This document shows positions 46,665 to 54,676 of a stretch of 64,000 nucleotides of DNA, piece by piece; the stretch's first letter is position 1, and every line of letters begins with the position of its first letter. The stretch covers positions 988,414 to 1,052,413 of the forward strand of contig NZ_LMCW01000012.1 in NCBI RefSeq assembly GCF_001424945.1, given 5' to 3'. The stretch comes from Rhizobium sp. Root1203 (GTDB taxonomy: Bacteria > Pseudomonadota > Alphaproteobacteria > Rhizobiales > Rhizobiaceae). The notes under the pieces were generated by a model. That model searched no databases, was not told the origin of the DNA, and worked only from the letters and a program-made list of their open reading frames with translations. The translations under genes and the position numbers were made by a program.

Positions 46665-46775
46665 ATGTGGTATTTCGCATGGATCCTCGGCCTGCCTCTG
46701 GCCGCCGCCTTCGCCGTCCTCAACGCCATGTGGTACGAGCTGATGGACGATGAGGCCAAGAAGAAGAAGCTCTAG
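46665..46775 (+). CDS. cydX: Cytochrome bd accessory subunit CydX (36 aa)
   Basis: A 36-residue membrane peptide: MWYFAWILGLPLAAAFAVLN forms the single helix, then AMWYELMDDEAKKKKL. The opening M-W-Y-F-x-W-I-L-G matches the CydX/YbgT family, which stabilises CydAB. GAAGGAG lies 7-8 bases before ATG 46665, overlapping the cydB stop. A strong terminator follows at 46804-46835, so it ends the operon. Confidence 0.93.
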   Translation: MWYFAWILGLPLAAAFAVLNAMWYELMDDEAKKKKL

Positions 46776-46803
46776 TCGCTGCTTCTCATTTGTTAAACGG
46801 TTG

Positions 46804-46835
46804 GGATGCGCTCGGTCGAGAGCGCATCCTTTTTT
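46804..46835 (+). terminator. Rho-independent terminator of the cyd operon
   Basis: GGATGCGCTC (46804-46813) pairs with GAGCGCATCC (46820-46829) over a 6-base loop, followed by six T. Confidence 0.88.
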
Positions 46836-46960
46836 ATGGCTGACCGTTTCCGTCCCTTTGAACGCAGCTCGGACGCGGAATTTTGGCTGTAGTATTCCCA
46901 TAGTACCCGCGCATGCCTCGACCTTGCTAAGCTCTCGACGTTGTTCTGGGAGGAAAACAT

Positions 46961-47557
46961 ATGCCAGCTTCGAAAATTCTCATGATTACAGGTGATTTCA
47001 CGGAAGACTACGAGACGATGGTGCCGTTCCAGACGTTGCTTGCCTGCGGTTATACCGTGCATGCCGTCTGCCCCGGCAAGAATGCTGGCGAAACCATCGC
47101 GACCGCCATCCACGATTTCGAAGGCGACCAGACCTACTCGGAAAAGCGAGGCCATAACTTCGCGTTGAACGCCACTTTTTCGAGCATCCGCGCCGAAGAC
47201 TACGATGCGCTGGTCATTCCAGGCGGTCGCGCACCCGAATACCTCCGCCTCAATCCCGAGGTCATCAAGGCCGTGCGTCATTTCTTCGAGACGGGAAAAC
47301 CGGTCGCCGCGATCTGCCATGGCGCGCAGTTGCTCGCTGCGGCCGGCGTCCTCAAGGGGCGTACCTGCTCGGCCTATCCGGCATGCCGGCCCGAAGTCGA
47401 GCTTGCCGGCGGCATCTATGCAGACATCGCCATCAGCGACGCGGTCTCCGACGGCAATCTCGTCACGGCTCCTGCCTGGCCCGCCCATCCCTCGTGGCTG
47501 CGGCAGTTCATGACTGTGCTTGACACAGCGTCCCTGCTAGAAACGAACGCCGCCTGA
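46961..47557 (+). CDS. DJ-1/PfpI family protein
   Basis: A 198-residue class I glutamine-amidotransferase-like protein. [36 protein letters not shown] opens the fold, the nucleophile elbow is [10 protein letters not shown] with Cys119-His120, and an acidic residue near the N terminus (the ETMVPF context) completes the usual site. Members act as deglycases, chaperones or proteases; the precise activity is unknown. GGGAGGAAA lies upstream. It heads a two-gene unit with the ribbon-helix-helix gene (25 bases on). Confidence 0.88.
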   Translation: MPASKILMITGDFTEDYETMVPFQTLLACGYTVHAVCPGKNAGETIATAIHDFEGDQTYSEKRGHNFALNATFSSIRAEDYDALVIPGGRAPEYLRLNPEVIKAVRHFFETGKPVAAICHGAQLLAAAGVLKGRTCSAYPACRPEVELAGGIYADIAISDAVSDGNLVTAPAWPAHPSWLRQFMTVLDTASLLETNAA

Positions 47558-47582
47558 GGAGGCGGACAACGGGAGGGAAGAG

Positions 47583-47933
47583 ATGTGCGAGCTGTTCATC
47601 AAGGCGGATGCAAAGCTCTGGGAGAGCACGACGCGTTCGCTGCGCGTCGACGGCATGGTCACGAGCGTTCGCCTTGAGAACTTCTTCTGGTCGACGCTTG
47701 AGGAAGTCGCTCGCCGCGACCGCATGAACGTGACGCAACTGATCACCCGGTTGCACCACGAATCGATCGACGCGGGCCACGATCTCGGAAACTTCACCTC
47801 GTTTCTGAGAGTGTGCTGCGCCCGCTATCTCGCACTCCAACTCTCCGGCGATATCCCGTCCGACGTCACCCAGCCGATCGCCGGCCTGAACGCTCCGGCG
47901 ATCCTCGTGCGAGAACGGCAAAAGTATCATTGA
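47583..47933 (+). CDS. Ribbon-helix-helix domain protein
   Basis: A 116-residue protein with a central pattern SVRLENFFWSTLEEVARRDRMNVTQLITRLHHES, typical of the short RHH-type domain found in alphaproteobacteria, followed by FTSFLRVCCARYLALQL. It may bind DNA or mediate dimerisation. GGGAGG precedes ATG 47583. Its 3' end overlaps the convergent GAF gene end by 7 bases. Confidence 0.75.
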   Translation: MCELFIKADAKLWESTTRSLRVDGMVTSVRLENFFWSTLEEVARRDRMNVTQLITRLHHESIDAGHDLGNFTSFLRVCCARYLALQLSGDIPSDVTQPIAGLNAPAILVRERQKYH

Positions 47934-48433
47934 GCCGGCACGGCCTGGTAGCTGGCCTCGATGAAAATCCTGGCCAGCGCCTCGATACCAGCCTGGTCGT
48001 CGGCATCGAAACGCGAGACGATCGGGCTGTCGAGGTCGATCACTCCCAGAATCTTGCCGTCATGGCGGAGTGGCACCACCAGCTCGGAACGGGAGGCGGC
48101 ATCACAGGCGATATGCCCCGGAAAGGCGTGGACGTCCTCGACAACGATGGATGCTCCCGTCTCGACTGCGGTCCCGCAGACGCCGCGGCCGACCGCGATT
48201 CGGACGCAGGCGGTTCTCCCCTGGAACGGCCCCAGGACGAGCTCGTCCTTCGATTTCAGAAAGTAGAAGCCCGCCCAGTTCAGGTCGGGCATCATCTCGA
48301 ACATCAATGCCGAGGTGTTGGCAGCATTGGCGATCACGTCGCTTTCGCCGTGCAGAAGGCCCTTCAGTTGCTGGCTCAGTTCCCGGTAGAACTCGACCTT
48401 GTCGGCCTGATCAATCTTCGCCGTTTGAAACAT
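47927..48433 (-). CDS. GAF-domain free methionine-(R)-sulfoxide reductase
   Basis: A 168-residue enzyme that reduces free L-methionine-(R)-sulfoxide, protecting against oxidation. GRTACVRIAVGRGVCGTAVETG and VEDVHAFPGHIACDAASRSELVVPL hold Cys76, Cys86 and Cys110, which match the three redox cysteines of fRMsr (MsrC/YebR). The start MFQTAKID at 48433 agrees with family openings; the longer reading to 48472 lacks a ribosome-binding site. Single gene, convergent with the RHH gene. Confidence 0.92.
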   Translation of the reverse strand: MFQTAKIDQADKVEFYRELSQQLKGLLHGESDVIANAANTSALMFEMMPDLNWAGFYFLKSKDELVLGPFQGRTACVRIAVGRGVCGTAVETGASIVVEDVHAFPGHIACDAASRSELVVPLRHDGKILGVIDLDSPIVSRFDADDQAGIEALARIFIEASYQAVPAQ

Positions 48434-48803
48434 GTCCGTCGCTGCTCGTTTTCGTTTTGAAGTGGCTCTCATATAGTGAGTGCGGCATGTCTTGCCAATC
48501 GGACGAGCATGCCGAAATCATCTGTGATTGCAGGTCTCGCGATCTTGCCGGACTGCGATCGAACCATATTTACCCTAGCGGCAACTTTTCGATCATGGGC
48601 CTGCAAAATCGTCGGCGAACAATCGCCGCAGGTTTGCAGGCAGCGGGCGGCAAGCGAAGCCACGTCCGCTCGGCAACGCCGGACATGTTTATCGATTGAC
48701 GCCTCAAGGCGCCCGAACTCGTCTCAACGATGACCGACCACCGGCCGCTGCTTCCTGTGAGAGGCTAGAATAGAAACATTGATTTCAGACCGAGGTAAGT
48801 ACA
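48434..48803. other. Intergenic stretch with no supported gene
   Basis: Three overlapping frames stay open here (for example 48487-48699 plus, 70 codons), but none has a Shine-Dalgarno or a recognisable domain. A possible -10/-35 for the 48804 gene is not clear. Nothing else is seen. Confidence 0.4.
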
Positions 48804-49064
48804 ATGACACCGGAAGATAGACAGGCGGTTTTCAGCCACCGTCAGATTGCAGCCATCATCAAGGGCATCACGCTGGAGGACGGCACAGACGCGCCGATAA
48901 CGGGAAAATCGCTCGGCGAGGCGATCCTTTTCGTCTCCGAGGAAGCCGCGACCAATGCGGCGAGCGCCCATATCGTCTACGGCGCGAACGAGTCGCTGAG
49001 CTATACGGACTGCCTCAGCATATACCGCGACTACGGAGCAGCGCTCCGCCGCGGATCGAACTGA
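48804..49064 (+). CDS. Hypothetical protein, 86 aa
   Basis: A small soluble helical protein (RQAVFSHRQIAAIIKGITLEDGTDAPITGKSLGEAILFVSEEAATNAASAHIVYGANESLSY). No family is recognised. The Shine-Dalgarno GAGGTAAG lies 5-6 bases before ATG 48804. It is followed 21 bases later by the NUDIX gene, so the two may be co-transcribed. Confidence 0.55.
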   Translation: MTPEDRQAVFSHRQIAAIIKGITLEDGTDAPITGKSLGEAILFVSEEAATNAASAHIVYGANESLSYTDCLSIYRDYGAALRRGSN

Positions 49065-49085
49065 CAGGCTTCGGCGAGGATCGTC

Positions 49086-49565
49086 ATGGCGAAGCGAAGT
49101 GCCGGTCTGCTGATCTACCGGCGCCACGAAAGCGACTACGAAGTGTTGCTTGTGCACCCGGGTGGGCCTTACTGGGTGAAGAAGGACGACGGCAGCTGGT
49201 CGATCCCCAAGGGGCTCGTCAACGAGCACGAGAACGAGCTGACGGCAGCCATACGCGAGACCAAGGAAGAGATTGGCGCTGACATCGATGGGTCGTTCGT
49301 CGCTCTCGGCTCGTACAGGCAACCGGGGGGAAAGACCGTTGTCGCCTGGACAGTCGAGGCCAACGTCGACGCGGCCGCGATCACCAGCAACAGCTTCAGC
49401 ATCGAATGGCCACCCCATTCGGGCGCGATGCAGGCGTTTCCGGAGGTCGATCGCGCGGGATGGTTCTCGCTGGTCGACGCGGAGACGAAAATTCTGGCCG
49501 GTCAGCGTCCCATGCTGGCGGACTTCGCAAAGCACATCGCACGGGCCGAACCGGAACCGACGTGA
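49086..49565 (+). CDS. NUDIX hydrolase
   Basis: A 159-residue NUDIX protein. SAGLLIYRR and PGGPYWVKKDDGSWSIPKG lead into the box G-x5-E-x7-R-E-x2-E-E-x-G (GLVNEHENELTAAIRETKEEIG), which binds magnesium and hydrolyses a nucleoside diphosphate linked to another moiety. The long opening loop and the late FPEVDRAGWFSLVDAETKIL fit the subgroup annotated as 'NTP pyrophosphohydrolase'. The substrate is unknown. It follows the 48804 gene closely. Confidence 0.9.
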   Translation: MAKRSAGLLIYRRHESDYEVLLVHPGGPYWVKKDDGSWSIPKGLVNEHENELTAAIRETKEEIGADIDGSFVALGSYRQPGGKTVVAWTVEANVDAAAITSNSFSIEWPPHSGAMQAFPEVDRAGWFSLVDAETKILAGQRPMLADFAKHIARAEPEPT

Positions 49566-49689
49566 CCTCGATCAACTCTGTCTGTCCGACGAACGCGATT
49601 GTGCATGGCAGCTATTCGCTTTCCGCGCTCGCTTTGCCGCGCTCGCTGGGCCATTTTGCCGAAGCTATCCTCCAAATGATTCTGGCCTC

Positions 49690-50646
49690 ATGACAGCTAT
49701 TAATTCGCCGGTACGCGGTGTTATCATCGCGTTTGCCGCCTACGCCGTGTTTGCGTTCAGCGATGCGTCGATCAAGATCTTGCACGGCAGCATCCCTGCC
49801 TACCAGATTGCCTTCATCGGCGCCCTGTTCGGCACCGTGGCGCTTCCCTTCATCAAGGCCAGGGATGATTCCTGGTTTGACGTTGTTCGTTCGTCGAACC
49901 GCTGGCTCTGGCTGCTCCGCTTCGTTTGCGGCGCGGTCGGAGCGATCGCCTCGATCATCACCTTCACCCTGCTGCCGATGGCGGAAGCCTTCTGTCTGCT
50001 GTTTCTCCTGCCGTCCTTCGTGACGATCCTATCGGTCATATTCCTGAAGGAAGACGTCCGGTGGCAGCGATGGGCCGCCGTTATCGTCGGCTTCGCAGGC
50101 GTCCTTGTCGTCCTGCGCCCGGGCTTTCGGGAATTGTCGGTCGGTCATCTCGCCGCAGCCATCGGCGGCCTCACGGCCGCAATTTCAATCGTCGTCCTCA
50201 GAAAAATGGGACCCGCGGAAAAGCGCTTGTCACTCTATGGAGCAGCACTGCTCGGCACATTGATCGTCAGCGGTATTCTGATGCTTTCGCAGGTTGTGGT
50301 TCCGACACCGCGCCAATGGCTTTTCCTTGCCAGCTACGGGCTGCTCGGCGCCGCCGGAAACGTCCTGCTGATGACAGCCGCGCGCCTGGCACCGGCAAAT
50401 CTCGTTGCGCCGCCGCAATACAGCCAGATGCTGTGGGCGATCGCCTTCGGCTACCTGATCTTCGACGACACGATCGATCTGCCCATGGCAGGCGGCATCG
50501 TCCTGATCATCTGCTCGGGCCTGTTGACGCTGGCGCGCGAACGCAAGCGCGGAACGCCGCTGCCAAGAGCCGTCGTATCCGCCGACAACCAGGCGCCGCT
50601 TGCGACGTCGGTCGAGCCCGATGGCGACGCGATCAAATCGGCGTAG
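49690..50646 (+). CDS. DMT family (EamA) transporter
   Basis: A 318-residue inner-membrane protein with ten helices in two EamA repeats (VIIAFAAYAVFAFSDASIK; ASIITFTLLPMAEAFCLLFLLPSFVTILSVIFLKEDV; GNVLLMTAARLAPANLVAPPQYSQMLWAIAFGYLIFDD). Such proteins export metabolites or drugs. The start ATG 49690 is chosen over a longer frame from 49273 that overlaps the NUDIX gene. It ends at a strong bidirectional terminator. Confidence 0.9.
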   Translation: MTAINSPVRGVIIAFAAYAVFAFSDASIKILHGSIPAYQIAFIGALFGTVALPFIKARDDSWFDVVRSSNRWLWLLRFVCGAVGAIASIITFTLLPMAEAFCLLFLLPSFVTILSVIFLKEDVRWQRWAAVIVGFAGVLVVLRPGFRELSVGHLAAAIGGLTAAISIVVLRKMGPAEKRLSLYGAALLGTLIVSGILMLSQVVVPTPRQWLFLASYGLLGAAGNVLLMTAARLAPANLVAPPQYSQMLWAIAFGYLIFDDTIDLPMAGGIVLIICSGLLTLARERKRGTPLPRAVVSADNQAPLATSVEPDGDAIKSA

Positions 50647-50687
50647 AGCCCACGTTCCGCTCCGACCCCGGTCTCTCCATTCAAAAC

Positions 50688-50725
50688 GAAACACCCTGCC
50701 TGCAGACACGCAGGCAGGGTGTTTC
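50688..50725. terminator. Perfect 16-bp bidirectional terminator
   Basis: The arms at 50688-50703 and 50710-50725 are exactly complementary, with a 6-base loop. They begin GAAACACC and end GGTGTTTC, so each side carries the AAA/TTT needed for termination. It separates the EamA gene from the convergent secreted-protein gene. Confidence 0.88.
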
Positions 50726-50748
50726 TCATTCAGCCGTTATATCGGCAA

Positions 50749-51117
50749 TTATCGACGCAGGATCGGGCAACCGCGAACGTTGCCGAAGCTGATCTCGTCG
50801 GCGCCGCGACGCGACCAGCCCTGAACGATCACGCGACGTGGCGTAACGTCCACCACGCGGGCGCGGCGGAAGCCGTAGTCCCGAGCAATATCTTCGGCGA
50901 GACGCGGATCGCAGCCGCGCGGGCGACCGTAGCCCGGGCCGGGCGGTGGCGGGCGACCGTAGCCAGGCGGTGGCGGCCGGCCGTAACCGGGAGGCGGTGG
51001 CGGGCGGCCGTCGCCGATGTAGATATCCACCTGGGCGGATGCCGGTGCCACGGCCCCGGCAAACGTGCCGGCGGCGAGCACCAAGGCAAAACCCGCCTTG
51101 GTCAGAAATTGCATCAT
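50749..51117 (-). CDS. Secreted Pro/Gly-rich protein with RGCP C-terminal motif
   Basis: A 122-residue exported protein: signal peptide of ~29 residues (FLTKAGFALVLAAGTFAGAVAPASA), then a Pro/Gly/Tyr-rich repeat (GRPPPPPGYGRPPPPGYG) of about 35 residues, then a compact C-terminal module with RVVDVTPRRVIVQGWSRRG and FGNVRGCPILRR. Single Cys residues in both halves could pair. GGAG lies 6 bases before ATG 51117. It is paralogous to the next gene (51276) in the C-terminal module. Confidence 0.7.
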   Translation of the reverse strand: MMQFLTKAGFALVLAAGTFAGAVAPASAQVDIYIGDGRPPPPPGYGRPPPPGYGRPPPPGPGYGRPRGCDPRLAEDIARDYGFRRARVVDVTPRRVIVQGWSRRGADEISFGNVRGCPILRR

Positions 51118-51275
51118 CGAAATCTCCATATGCGCGCGACGAGGGAGTCGCTGTACTTGGATTCACTATCACCGGTCGGAGAGCCCTTCCGGAGTTGCAC
51201 TGTCACATGCGATTCGCACAAGGCAGGCGGAAAATGGCGTGGCTATGGCGAACCATTCATACACCCGGCACACGA

Positions 51276-51578
51276 TCAGCGACGGATCAGCGGGCATCCA
51301 CGGACGTTGGCGAACGTCATCTGTTCCCAGCCGCGATATCCGCGACCTGAAACGATCACGCGGCGCGGTGTGATGCTGGTCAGCCGTGCGTTGCGCAAGC
51401 CGGCCCAGCGCGCCTTCTGTACGGCCTGCACCGGCGAGCAGCCGCTGGTCGGCCGATACTGGACCGCCGTCGCGGCTGCGCCATGCGGCGTTGCAGCCGC
51501 AGCGATCGGCGCGGCGGTAGTAATCGAAGCCAGCGCAACAAGAGCGGCAAGTGAAGCCTTGGCGAGGAAATGATACAT
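51276..51578 (-). CDS. Secreted RGCP-motif protein, paralogue of the 50749 gene
   Basis: A 100-residue exported protein: signal peptide of ~28 residues (FLAKASLAALVALASITTAAPIAAA), short linker, then NARLTSITPRRVIVSGRGYRG and FANVRGCPLIRR, which align with the 50749 product in the same order. It lacks the Pro/Gly-rich linker. The same direction and 158-base spacing point to a tandem duplication. The function is unknown. Confidence 0.7.
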   Translation of the reverse strand: MYHFLAKASLAALVALASITTAAPIAAAATPHGAAATAVQYRPTSGCSPVQAVQKARWAGLRNARLTSITPRRVIVSGRGYRGWEQMTFANVRGCPLIRR

Positions 51579-51681
51579 GGCAAACTCTCGATTCTCGTTT
51601 CAACAATCGCCCTTTCGGGGATTGGCGAGACGATAACCGACTGAAAATGAACGATGTTCGAACCGGCTATTCAGTTTCTGT

Positions 51682-52104
51682 TCAGGCCCCGAGATGCAGC
51701 AAAACCTCGCGCCGGTGTGGCCGGTCTCGATGTTCGAAGAGATATATTCCCTGCCATCTGCCGAGCACAAGGCGCCCGTTGCTGACGGGGATACCGATCG
51801 AAACCTGCGTCAGTGCCGCCTTGATGTGGGCCGGCATGTCATCCGGTCCCTCCGTGGTATGCACGATCCACCGCATCGAAGGATCTGACGACGGTGGCAC
51901 GAGGCGGCGAAAGAAGGCGTCGAGATCGGTGCAAACATCGGGATCGGCATTTTCCTGGATGAGCAGTGAACAGGAGGTATGCCGGACAAAGACGGTCAGA
52001 AGCCCTTCGCCGGCGCCCGACTCCCGAACGAAGGCCGACACCTCCTCGGTGAATTCATAGAGGCCCTGCCCGCGCGTCGACAGGCTGATGATCTTTTGCG
52101 GCAT
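51682..52104 (-). CDS. YjbQ family protein (UPF0047)
   Basis: A 140-residue YjbQ-type protein. GLLTVFVRHTSCSLLIQENADPDVCTDLDAFFRRLVP is the conserved core, with the RHTS and conserved His/Cys region, followed by DDMPAHIKAALTQVSIGIPVSNGRLVLGRWQGIYLFEHRDRPH. E. coli YjbQ can weakly act as a thiamine-phosphate synthase; the physiological role is undefined. Single gene. Confidence 0.9.
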   Translation of the reverse strand: MPQKIISLSTRGQGLYEFTEEVSAFVRESGAGEGLLTVFVRHTSCSLLIQENADPDVCTDLDAFFRRLVPPSSDPSMRWIVHTTEGPDDMPAHIKAALTQVSIGIPVSNGRLVLGRWQGIYLFEHRDRPHRREVLLHLGA

Positions 52105-52182
52105 GACTGTTCTCCGGAAGCGTTATCTCCGGCAGACGTGCCGCCCGCGGCCCTTGATGTCAATCTCGTTCGGGGGCTTCGC

Positions 52183-52536
52183 TCAGAGCCGCAAAAACGG
52201 CTTGAACCCTCCGAAGATCATCCGCTTGCCGTCGAAAATCGTCTTCCAATCGTCACCCTGCAGGCGTGGGTCCGACATCACTTTCGACATGATGTCGTCG
52301 CGCTGTTCGCGCGAGTCGTAGACGATCCAGGAGAAGACGACGACTTCATCGTCCGTCGCCTGGACTGCGCGGGGAAATGATGTCACCTCTCCATAAGGCA
52401 CGTCGTCGGCGACGCATTCGACATATTCCTTGGCGCCGTGAGCTTTCCATACTGCGCCCGTCGTTGCCGAAAACAGCTTGTAGGCTTCGATGTTCTGCTT
52501 CGGCACCGCGACGACGAATCCATCGACATAGGACAT
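52183..52536 (-). CDS. DUF1428 family protein
   Basis: A 117-residue ferredoxin-fold protein: MSYVDGFVVAVPKQNIEAYKLFSATTGAVWKAHGAKEYVECVADDVPYGEVTSFPRAVQ, then VVFSWIVYDSREQRDDIMSKVMSDPR. This is the standard DUF1428 pattern. ATG 52536 is preceded by AGGGAGAAG. The longer reading up to 53445 crosses the oppositely oriented VOC gene and is not supported. The function is unknown; it may be a small stress-related dimer. Confidence 0.9.
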   Translation of the reverse strand: MSYVDGFVVAVPKQNIEAYKLFSATTGAVWKAHGAKEYVECVADDVPYGEVTSFPRAVQATDDEVVVFSWIVYDSREQRDDIMSKVMSDPRLQGDDWKTIFDGKRMIFGGFKPFLRL

Positions 52537-52731
52537 GATCTTCTCTCCCTTGGCTTGTTGCACCGGTACGAGGACGAACGGGATTGCTCCGATCCGACAC
52601 CTCAATAAGAATAGGCGCATTGCGGGAGCGACAAGATCGCGGGCGGCTCGTCGAAATAAATCGACGCCTATGTCGCCATATCTCCTCTTTTCGCGTCCGC
52701 TGCACATATAGCCGTCAGGAGGAAAAAGCCG

Positions 52732-53184
52732 ATGCAGAAGATCACCCCGTGTCTTTGGTTCGACAATCAGCTCGATGAAGCGATCACCTTCTACTCCGGA
52801 ATATTCAAGAACGCCGGTGCGGCGCAGGTCAAACGCGGGCCGGATGGAAAGGCCTTCGCCGCCACCTTTGAACTGGAGGGACAGCAGTTCATGGGCCTGA
52901 ACGGCGGCCCTCAATTCAAGTTCACTGAAGCGATCTCGTTCTTCGTGCATTGCAAGGACCAGCCGGAGGTCGATTACTACTGGGAGCGGCTGCTCGACGG
53001 CGGCAAACCGCAGCAATGCGGCTGGCTCAAGGACCGGTTCGGAGTTGCCTGGCAGATCATCCCGGATGCGCTGATGCGCTATCTCAACGATGTCGACGCG
53101 GGGAAAGCGATCCGCGTACAGGCTGCCATGATGCAGATGGTCAAGATTGACGTTGCAGCCCTTGACGAGGCCTATGCTGGCTGA
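52732..53184 (+). CDS. VOC family (PhnB-like) protein
   Basis: A 150-residue glyoxalase/VOC protein: QKITPCLWFDNQLDEAITFYSGIFKNAG, FELEGQQFMGLNGGPQFKFTEAISFFVHCKDQPEVDYYWERLLDGGKPQQCGWLKDRFGVAWQIIP. This is the '3-demethylubiquinone-9 3-methyltransferase' annotation group, not a methyltransferase. Function unknown. AGGAGGAAA lies upstream of ATG 52732. Its last 44 bases overlap the 3' end of the convergent lysR gene. Confidence 0.9.
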   Translation: MQKITPCLWFDNQLDEAITFYSGIFKNAGAAQVKRGPDGKAFAATFELEGQQFMGLNGGPQFKFTEAISFFVHCKDQPEVDYYWERLLDGGKPQQCGWLKDRFGVAWQIIPDALMRYLNDVDAGKAIRVQAAMMQMVKIDVAALDEAYAG

Positions 53185-54148
53185 TGTCGGCGATCGGTAG
53201 TGACCCGGCAGCGGGCAGCGTCTGCGCTTCGCTTGCCTGGGTCGTCGGCCGAAAATTCCGGAACTGCTCGACAAGAAAGTCGACCAGTGCCCGCACCGCG
53301 GTCGGCAAGCCCCGCGATGCCGTAAACACGAGATAGATCGTGGCCTGGGACATCTGATAGTCGGGAAGCAGATGCACGAGGCTCCCCTCCCGGATGCCCT
53401 CGGCGCAAACGTGATCGGGAAGCAGACCAACGCCGACCCCGGCATGTACCGCCTCCAGAATGGCCGGAACGCTGCGGCAGCTCATGCGAGGTCTGTGCTC
53501 GTGCCTATAGGGCGTTCCATCGGGTCCCTTGAACTCCCAGACATCCGTGTCCTTCCACTCGGCCATGGCACCGGTGAAGGACACCGTCGGCACGTCGGCA
53601 AGGCATTCGATGCCGCAGCGACGCGGCAGCGTCTTAGCAAGTTCCTTGTTGGCGACCAGGATCAGGTCCACTTTGCTCAGAACCCGCATCGTCAGCTCGG
53701 AATCGGTCTCCTCCGCCAACTGCGCACGCACGGCAAGGTCCAGCCGGTCGTTGATGATGTCGACGCGCTGATCGGTTGCCAGAATCTGAAGCTGGACCTT
53801 TGGATTTCGGATCAGGAACTCCGGAAGCATGCCCCCCAGCGCCCCTTCGAGGAGTCCGGTCGGGACGCTTATTCTGATCGGACCCTGGGGCTCCCCGTTG
53901 GCCTCGCTTACGGCCTTCGCTGCCCGGTCAACTTCGCGCAGCATGTTTTCACAGTATACGTACAAGGACTGGCCGATCTCCGTCACCCGAAAGCGATGGA
54001 CTGTCCGCTCGATCAGCCGCACCCCCAGCCGCTCCTCGAGCGTCGAGATATGACGGCTGAGCTTCGATTTCGGCAACCCAAGCATGCGCCCGGCAGCAGA
54101 GAAGCCGCCGTAGCGAACCACCGCCGCGAAGTATGCGAAATCGTTCAT
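53141..54148 (-). CDS. LysR family transcriptional regulator
   Basis: A 335-residue LysR regulator. The HTH is YFAAVVRYGGFSAAGRMLGLPKSKLSRHISTLEERLGVRL. The effector domain includes GPIRISVPTGLLEGALGGMLPEFLIRNPKVQLQIL and GVGVGLLPDHVCAEG. A ~25-residue Pro/Ser-rich tail is longer than usual and accounts for the 3' overlap with the VOC gene. The ATG at 54148 has no strong Shine-Dalgarno. Upstream lies a cluster of GTTCC/GGAAC inverted repeats likely to include its own operator. Confidence 0.9.
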   Translation of the reverse strand: MNDFAYFAAVVRYGGFSAAGRMLGLPKSKLSRHISTLEERLGVRLIERTVHRFRVTEIGQSLYVYCENMLREVDRAAKAVSEANGEPQGPIRISVPTGLLEGALGGMLPEFLIRNPKVQLQILATDQRVDIINDRLDLAVRAQLAEETDSELTMRVLSKVDLILVANKELAKTLPRRCGIECLADVPTVSFTGAMAEWKDTDVWEFKGPDGTPYRHEHRPRMSCRSVPAILEAVHAGVGVGLLPDHVCAEGIREGSLVHLLPDYQMSQATIYLVFTASRGLPTAVRALVDFLVEQFRNFRPTTQASEAQTLPAAGSLPIADISQHRPRQGLQRQS

Positions 54149-54676
54149 ATCGGGAAACGTAACGTCTGCGGCGGGCACCGAACACCTCGTCTTTGCAAAT
54201 GCGTATTCAAGCTCTCCCGGCACCTCGCTTACGCCTCTTGGTCGGTGATGCCAACGGCAAGAACGAAACTTTCGTTCCGAATTTGGAACATTGCGTTCCA
54301 AAAGACGGCCTTCAAATGCCGGTCGCGCGCAATTATCTGCCGGCTGTAACTCCCTCCCGATGTCGTTTCGACGACCTCGCCATAGTGCTCTCGTGAGCCC
54401 TCGTAACAGACGTGTTTCGTTATGCGCCGCCCCACCGCGGCGCAGCGGTGGATTCTGCCTAAGTATTTGATAACGTTGCACAAAAGACACAGTAATAGCC
54501 AATCGATCCTACAGAATGCGATTTCGATCATGAGGCAATTGATCGATTTACTTAAGGATGAAAGAGAAGGGCCGGCGGTTCGCTGATCCGCGCGCCGAAA
54601 GGCAATTACCGGAACAGCCGCCAATTCGCTTTTACGGGCGTGGCGGCAGTCCCTTCGAAAAGGAAATGGATTTCAA
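54149..54676. other. 528-base region between lysR and the porin gene
   Basis: Apart from the repeat cluster at 54264-54299, nothing is assignable. It contains an 18-codon frame at 54530 without known relatives and a long AT-rich stretch that may hold the porin promoter. AAGGAAA before ATG 54677 is the porin ribosome site. Confidence 0.4.
54264..54299. promoter_or_regulatory. Cluster of GTTCC/GGAAC inverted repeats upstream of lysR
   Basis: GTTCC (54274-54278), GGAAC (54285-54289) and GTTCC (54295-54299) are spaced by 6 and 5 bases, preceded by AACGAAA-C-TTTCGTT (54262-54276). The regular alternation of half-sites lies 116-150 bases before the lysR start and fits a LysR recognition and activation array. 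Confidence 0.45.

Noticed and set aside
45369..46901. Minus-strand frame across cydB/cydX
   Set aside because: Shadow; its translation is charged and irregular and it crosses the cyd terminator.
48487..48699. 70-codon plus-strand frame in the 48434-48803 gap
   Set aside because: No ribosome-binding site, two other frames equally open, no family resemblance.
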